This document shows positions 6,881 to 10,720 of a DNA stretch of 10,720 nucleotides, piece by piece (the first letter of the stretch is position 1; each line of letters opens with the position of its first letter). Under the pieces are notes generated by a model. The model worked only from the letters and a program-made list of their open reading frames with translations. It was not told the DNA's origin and searched no databases. The position numbers and the translations under genes were made by a program. The stretch covers positions 1 to 10,720 of the forward strand of contig JABXJY010000068.1 in assembly GCA_013375385.1 (NCBI GenBank), written 5' to 3'. This stretch comes from Desulfobacterales bacterium (lineage in GTDB: Bacteria > Desulfobacterota > DSM-4660 > Desulfatiglandales > B25-G16).

Positions 6881-8344
6881 TCAGTCCATAACGATGGGCC
6901 TCAGCCCTGGGATCTCTTGCTTCAAACGCTCTTTGATCCTTTCTTGAATGAAGGATTGGGGAGGTCTACCAAAAATTTCAAATACCTTTTCAGAAGCCCT
7001 GGCCCTCGTATCTTGTTGGCCAGCAGAGTGCCATGTGGCCCGGTCCTCTCGATCACTCAACTGAGGAAGGTAGTGTTCGGAGCGCATATAGCGCCGGGTG
7101 TGACGGCTGGAGACGAAATGACCACCGGGACCTGTTTTCTTCAGCACCTCGAAGGCCAAGGTCTCATCATCGACCCGAATGCCCTCCACAGCCCGCATTA
7201 CCATCCCGATAATTTCATTGTCAATTACCAGCTTATCGTAGGAGGCAGTCATGCAGAATTCGAGAAACCCGGCAGCGTCATGGATGAAACTGCCTCCTGC
7301 TAGAGCCACCATCAGATTCGTGATGGCTGATTCATATCCTGCCTGAGCATCGTTAAGCTTGGAGTCAGACATGCCCGCTGTGGAATAAAGAGGAAGTTTG
7401 TAGAATTGCGCCATTTGAGCTGAGGCAGCGTTCATTAACCCCATCTCCACTGCCCCTGAGAGGTATTTCATGTCTCGGAGATCGGCGATGGATGAGATGC
7501 ACCCATACAGTACGGGGGTGCCCGGGTTAACGAGCTGCGTAAGCATAACCCCGGCAAGGGTATCAACGTTCTGCACGACGAGATTGCCGGCTAGGGTGAC
7601 GGGAGCTGTGGCGCCACAAAGTGGTTCTGCTGGCACCACCACCGGGATCCGATTGCGAGCTCCCTCCATGGTGAGTTGCGCATAGCTTTCATCCAGCTTG
7701 AATGGGCTGATGTTGCACGTCACCATGGAGATGAAGGGACGCTCTCTCAACTTATCCGGTGAACCCGCTATGATTTCTGCCATTTTGATGACATTTCTTA
7801 CCCCTTCTATGGTGTAGACTCCACCCATTACGTGCTTCCGAGTCCGATTTAAGGCGGCACCGAAGCGATTGACATCCACATCTTCCACAGGAATATCATT
7901 CGGGTAGACATTGAGCATATAAAAATGGATGTTACCCAAGGCTTCCACGAGACAGGCCATGTTCATAACATCCTCAAGCTCTGCGCGTCGAGAATTCTGG
8001 CTCCCGGGATCCTGAACATTCAAGGCAGTGCCCCCTGTTCCCATATAAACCGTGCCACTCCCAATCCTGCAATCGAACTCACCGTTTTCAGCCCGACCGC
8101 AGAGCTTAACCATGGAGGGTGCCTTGTCAACCAGTTCCTCAACCATGTCGCGAGAAACCTTGACTACCCGGCTGGCCTCATCAACCTCCGCACCAGCCTT
8201 GCGGAAGAGGTTCCTCGCTTCGGGGAAGTTGACTTGCACTCCCACTTCAGCAAAGACCCTTAAGCTAGTAGCATGGATTTTTTGTATGTCTTCATCTGTA
8301 AGGGGCTTATACCGGCCCCCGGGTAAGTCCTTTCTCACATTCAT
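6881..8344 (-). CDS. MttB-family methyltransferase, canonical-looking, non-pyrrolysine
   Basis: A 487-residue protein when started at the ATG at 8344; a TTG at 8374 would add 10 residues but lacks a good ribosome site. Residue numbers here use the ATG. Family blocks are VYMGTGGTALNV (99-110), KHVMGGVYTIEG (170-181), IKMAEIIAG (186-194), GVMLTQLVNPGTPVLYGC (265-282), LYSTAGMSDSKLNDAQAGYE (319-338) and DNEIIGM (375-381). The C-terminal block GGHFVSSRHTRRYMRSEHY (407-425), followed by ATWHSAGQQD (436-445), is the normal MttB ending. There is no internal TAG and the stop is TGA, so it needs no pyrrolysine. It would demethylate a quaternary amine or betaine-like compound and load the methyl group on the corrinoid protein. 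Glycine betaine, proline betaine, carnitine and gamma-butyrobetaine are known substrates of relatives; none can be chosen from sequence. It is the second gene of the operon. Confidence 0.93.
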   Translation of the reverse strand: MNVRKDLPGGRYKPLTDEDIQKIHATSLRVFAEVGVQVNFPEARNLFRKAGAEVDEASRVVKVSRDMVEELVDKAPSMVKLCGRAENGEFDCRIGSGTVYMGTGGTALNVQDPGSQNSRRAELEDVMNMACLVEALGNIHFYMLNVYPNDIPVEDVDVNRFGAALNRTRKHVMGGVYTIEGVRNVIKMAEIIAGSPDKLRERPFISMVTCNISPFKLDESYAQLTMEGARNRIPVVVPAEPLCGATAPVTLAGNLVVQNVDTLAGVMLTQLVNPGTPVLYGCISSIADLRDMKYLSGAVEMGLMNAASAQMAQFYKLPLYSTAGMSDSKLNDAQAGYESAITNLMVALAGGSFIHDAAGFLEFCMTASYDKLVIDNEIIGMVMRAVEGIRVDDETLAFEVLKKTGPGGHFVSSRHTRRYMRSEHYLPQLSDREDRATWHSAGQQDTRARASEKVFEIFGRPPQSFIQERIKERLKQEIPGLRPIVMD

Positions 8345-8350
8345 CTTTTG

Positions 8351-8355
8351 CCTCC
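8351..8355 (-). promoter_or_regulatory. Ribosome binding site deciding the ATG at 8344
   Basis: GGAGG on the minus strand, 6 bases before the ATG at 8344-8342. It favours this start over the in-frame TTG at 8374 and places the site in the 51-base gap after the activation-domain gene. Confidence 0.75.
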
Positions 8356-8395
8356 AGATGTAGGAATTCAGCAAAACGAGTTGCCCTTTTTACCT

Positions 8396-9079
8396 CTAGG
8401 CTCTCCTGCTTGGGCAATCAAGCTTGGAGCAATCCCTACAAGGATTAAAGGGGGGAGGAGGGGAGTTACCATAAAAAGCGTATATGCCGAAGACGCCTGA
8501 GATTGATTTACGAGGGATCATGAGACAGGAGTCCTTCAATTCGATACCGGTCATGTTAGAATCGAACAATCCGAAAAGCTTCTTCTGTTCGGTAAGGGGC
8601 CAATCGCAATAACCAGGGCTGAAGCGGGGCGTTAGGGCTCTACTGTTCTCTCTGCATTCGTTTTCCACGTACCGCTGAAACTGCTCAGCCACACTCTCAA
8701 CAGCCACTGACCCCAAGGCATCAATAACATACGCCTCCGATAGATGACCCTCTCGCATCATGTTACTGATTTCTGAGTCGATCTGTCCACCCACTGTGGT
8801 TATAAAACAGATGACTTCATCACAGTCACGTAACGTTCGTGAAAGTTTTGAACTCTTGAATCCCATGCTACCCTTCAAATGGATACACCCTTTGTCGATC
8901 AGCTTTATTCTCTTTTTAAGATAAAACAACCGGGGATTCATAAGCCTATACAACTTGCGTATACTGTTCTGCAATTTGATGCGCACTGAGTGCGAAAAAC
9001 CCTGTCCTTCTCTTCCCCCCAAACGCCTGATTACGTCCTTTCTTTTGATATGGGGATCTATGGTTAGTGGGAGTCTCAA
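8396..9079 (-). CDS. Stand-alone B12-dependent methionine-synthase activation-domain protein
   Basis: A 227-residue protein homologous to the C-terminal reactivation domain of MetH, which binds SAM and remethylates cobalamin after Co(I) oxidises to Co(II). Visible signs are CFITTVGGQIDSEI (91-104), YVIDALGSVAVESVAEQ (117-133), the RFSPGYCDWPLTEQ motif (152-165; MetH has an R..PGY element here), and MIPRKSISGVFGIY (187-200). It ends with a cysteine cluster, C214-x2-C217-x4-C222, which could hold a metal or Fe-S centre and is absent from MetH itself. It is the first gene of the operon and probably reactivates the corrinoid protein encoded downstream, in place of an ATP-dependent RamA-type activator, none of which is present here. 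The start is TTG at 9079; AAGGA at 9087-9091 lies 7 bases upstream. The electron donor is unknown. Confidence 0.9.
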   Translation of the reverse strand: MRLPLTIDPHIKRKDVIRRLGGREGQGFSHSVRIKLQNSIRKLYRLMNPRLFYLKKRIKLIDKGCIHLKGSMGFKSSKLSRTLRDCDEVICFITTVGGQIDSEISNMMREGHLSEAYVIDALGSVAVESVAEQFQRYVENECRENSRALTPRFSPGYCDWPLTEQKKLFGLFDSNMTGIELKDSCLMIPRKSISGVFGIYAFYGNSPPPPFNPCRDCSKLDCPSRRA

Positions 9080-9086
9080 TCTCGTA

Positions 9087-9091
9087 TCCTT
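9087..9091 (-). promoter_or_regulatory. Ribosome binding site fixing a TTG start
   Basis: The minus strand reads AGAAGGA with AAGGA at 9087-9091, 7 bases before the TTG at 9079-9077. No in-frame ATG near this point gives a better start for the activation-domain gene. Confidence 0.7.
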
Positions 9092-9156
9092 CTTAGGAGA
9101 CCGGAAGTCGATGTGATAAGAGAATAGGAATTTTTGTGGTTAATGATAATCTCCAG

Positions 9157-9199
9157 TAATATTATTATAGTTAAAATTACTTTAGTTGAAATAATATTA
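9157..9199. repeat. AT-rich inverted repeat in the operon leader
   Basis: TAATATTATT at 9157-9166 is perfectly complementary in inverted orientation to AATAATATTA at 9190-9199, with a 23-base spacer. The whole 9140-9212 stretch is strongly AT-rich, unlike the roughly 50% GC of the surrounding genes. The right arm overlaps the proposed -10 element. It may be a regulator site or a leader hairpin, but AT-rich sequence gives such repeats by chance, so function is open. Confidence 0.4.
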
Positions 9200-9222
9200 G
9201 TAGACATTATATCCTTTGTCAA
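9194..9222 (-). promoter_or_regulatory. Probable sigma70-type promoter of the methyltransferase operon
   Basis: On the minus strand an exact TTGACA (9222-9217) is followed after 17 bases by TAATAT (9199-9194), 4 of 6 to the -10 consensus. Transcription would begin near 9187, leaving a leader of about 108 bases before the TTG start. A perfect TATAAT also lies at 9211-9206 but has no good -35 at 17 bases. The position, between the ABC gene stop and the first operon gene, fits an independent promoter. I saw no cobalamin riboswitch in the leader. Confidence 0.55.
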
Positions 9223-9332
9223 GGGATTTTCCGGTCTTGAAAAGGACTCAAAGACCGAGCTCAATGAAATTGTTGGAAGCCGTGTCTGTTCTATTGGGAG
9301 TCAGGTCAGATGCTCCGGGTGCCTTTCCGTTA

Positions 9333-10720
9333 TCAAGCCGGCGTGTGAACAACCGGCTCTACCTTTTCCAGCTCTTCCACGGGTATGTGGCATAGTATCC
9401 GATGTCGTTTCGCCTCCTGCCAGGGGGGTATCACCGTTTCGCAGACCTTACCGCTAGCAGGAAGCATCTCTTGGCGCCTGGGGCAGCGGGTGTGAAAGCG
9501 ACAGCCGCTGGGTGGATTGAGGGCACTGGGCACGTTGCCAGTGAGGCGAATCTGTTTCTGCTCTGCATCCGGATCGGGGATGGGAACGGCAGAGAGCAAC
9601 GCTTCGGTGTAGGGATGGTAAGGTGGGGAGTAGATTGCCTCTGCCGGTCCGACTTCCACAATTTGCCCCAGGTACATGACCGCTATGTCGTCAGAGAAAT
9701 AGCGGACCACGCTCAGGTCGTGGGCGATGAAAATCATCGATGATCCGTATATCTCTTGAATCTCAAGGAGGAGATTGATTACTGCTGCCTGGACCGAGAC
9801 GTCCAGGGCGGAAACAGGCTCGTCACAGATGATCAAATCAGGTCGGCTGGCCAGCGCCCGAGCGATACCGACTCGCTGTTTCTCGCCTCCGCTCAGTTGC
9901 CGAGGGAGGCGGTCGTAGTAAAAGGCGTCGAGACGGACAGCCTTGAGGAGGCGAATGACCTCGGTCTTGACCTGATTCTTGGGCACGGTCTTGAACCTTT
10001 TAATCGGCCGGGCGATCTGCTTGCCAATGGAATACGATGGGTTGAGGGTTGAGTCGGGGTTCTGGAAGACCATCTGCATTTCCTGAATCAGGTTTGTATC
10101 ACGCTCCGACACAGGCTGGGTGACGTCTATGCCCAGAAATTCCACGTCGCCATCGGTCACCGGCTCGAGGCCGATGATTCCCTTGACCAGGGTGGATTTG
10201 CCGCAGCCCGACTCACCCACGACGCCAAGGGTTCTGCCCTTTGACAGCCTCACGCTCACATCATCCACGGCCTTGACAAATCTCTTTTCACCCAGGCCGA
10301 ACAGGCTGACCACAGAGTTTGATTCCTGTGGGTAGTAGACCTTGAGATCCTCAAACCTGAGGATGACATCCCTGCCGGATTCTGGGTGAGCCAGCGTATC
10401 CTCTTCAACCCTGCTTGGCCGCCTTCTCGCGGTGCGTGGTCTCGTTTCAATCTCCCCTGCATAGATACAGCGAGCCATGTGCTCTGGCGTGACTTCCATA
10501 AAACGAGGGCGTGCCTCACGGCACTTCTTCGTGGCATAGTCGCATCGGGGTGCAAAGATGCACTGATTCGTCGGCCGCTCAGCCGGAGGAGGCACGCGGC
10601 CCCTGATGGAATGAAGTATAGAGTCGGCTTTGGTCTCCCCGAGCCGAGGTACGGAGGCCAACAGTCCCATGGTGTAGGGGTGACGCGGGTTTCGGAAGAT
10701 CTCGGTCACGGGACCCCTCT
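9333..10720 (-). CDS. Tandem peptide-type ABC transporter ATPase (OppD-OppF fusion), 5' end cut by window
   Basis: The frame is open to the window edge, so the true start is outside. Numbering from the GTG at 10709, residues 1-85 are the C-terminal tail of a first OppD/DppD-like ATPase: IFRNPRHPYT, then a Cys set at 50, 56, 63 and 81. A basic, charged linker (about 86-112) leads into a complete OppF-like ATPase: Walker A GESGCGKST (165-173), Q-loop FQNP (215-218), signature LSGGEKQR (272-279), Walker B LIICDEP (292-298), H-loop H330. It ends with the oligopeptide C-terminal domain around PYHPYTEALL and Cys 403, 409, 423 and 440. Such tail cysteines bind an Fe-S cluster in some DppD proteins. 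The product would power import of peptides, or of other solutes handled by this family, at the inner membrane face. Permease and binding-protein genes are presumably upstream, outside the window. It lies 253 bases before the operon start, same strand; a link to the methyltransferases is only positional. Confidence 0.92.
   Translation of the reverse strand, partial: RGPVTEIFRNPRHPYTMGLLASVPRLGETKADSILHSIRGRVPPPAERPTNQCIFAPRCDYATKKCREARPRFMEVTPEHMARCIYAGEIETRPRTARRRPSRVEEDTLAHPESGRDVILRFEDLKVYYPQESNSVVSLFGLGEKRFVKAVDDVSVRLSKGRTLGVVGESGCGKSTLVKGIIGLEPVTDGDVEFLGIDVTQPVSERDTNLIQEMQMVFQNPDSTLNPSYSIGKQIARPIKRFKTVPKNQVKTEVIRLLKAVRLDAFYYDRLPRQLSGGEKQRVGIARALASRPDLIICDEPVSALDVSVQAAVINLLLEIQEIYGSSMIFIAHDLSVVRYFSDDIAVMYLGQIVEVGPAEAIYSPPYHPYTEALLSAVPIPDPDAEQKQIRLTGNVPSALNPPSGCRFHTRCPRRQEMLPASGKVCETVIPPWQEAKRHRILCHIPVEELEKVEPVVHTPA

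Noticed and set aside
8344..8374. Longer start (TTG at 8374) for the canonical MttB-family gene
   Set aside because: The GGAGG site is placed for the ATG at 8344 instead, and the 10 extra residues do not look like family sequence.
9080..9332. Cobalamin riboswitch upstream of the corrinoid operon
   Set aside because: No B12-box-like conserved segment was seen, and the leader after the likely transcription start is only about 108 bases and AT-rich.
9336..9358. Perfect inverted repeat AGCCGG/CCGGCT near the end of the ABC gene, as a terminator
   Set aside because: It lies inside the coding end, has an 11-base loop and no following T run on the minus strand. Probably chance.

Overview
The window looks like bacterial DNA from an anaerobe with corrinoid-dependent C1 metabolism. 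AAGGAG-type ribosome binding sites, two TTG starts with good Shine-Dalgarno spacing and a sigma70-like promoter point to a bacterium rather than an archaeon. MttB-family methyltransferases, a corrinoid protein, a methyl-tetrahydrofolate methyltransferase and an oligopeptide-type ABC ATPase fit a Desulfobacterota-like or related Wood-Ljungdahl anaerobe. The lineage is an inference and is not proven by the sequence.

Layout. Two small genes on the plus strand lie at the left: a Rieske-fold protein that lacks both expected cluster-binding histidines (235-648), and a 52-residue protein (761-919) whose end overlaps the end of the large operon by 6 bases. Seven closely spaced minus-strand genes fill 9079 to 914. 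In transcription order they are: a stand-alone MetH-type activation-domain protein, a first MttB-family methyltransferase, a pterin-binding (MtrH/MtgA-like) methyltransferase, a second and more divergent MttB-family methyltransferase, a corrinoid-binding protein, a class I SAM-dependent methyltransferase, and an asparagine-synthetase homologue with a degraded glutaminase site. Gaps within the operon are 18 to 63 bases. An AT-rich leader with a likely promoter precedes the operon. Upstream on the same strand is the 3' part of a tandem (OppD-OppF fused) ABC ATPase gene that runs off the right edge.

How the genes may work together. The core is a non-pyrrolysine methyl-transfer route. MttB-family proteins would move a methyl group from a quaternary amine or related substrate to Co(I) of the corrinoid protein. 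The pterin-binding enzyme would pass it to tetrahydrofolate. The activation-domain protein would rescue oxidised Co(II), probably with SAM. What does not fit a standard glycine-betaine type cluster is the distal pair: a SAM methyltransferase and an ATP-dependent amide-forming enzyme that probably cannot use glutamine. The two are joined in frame across a single amber codon. This pair, with two unlike MttB paralogues served by one corrinoid protein, is the best candidate for an undescribed system here.
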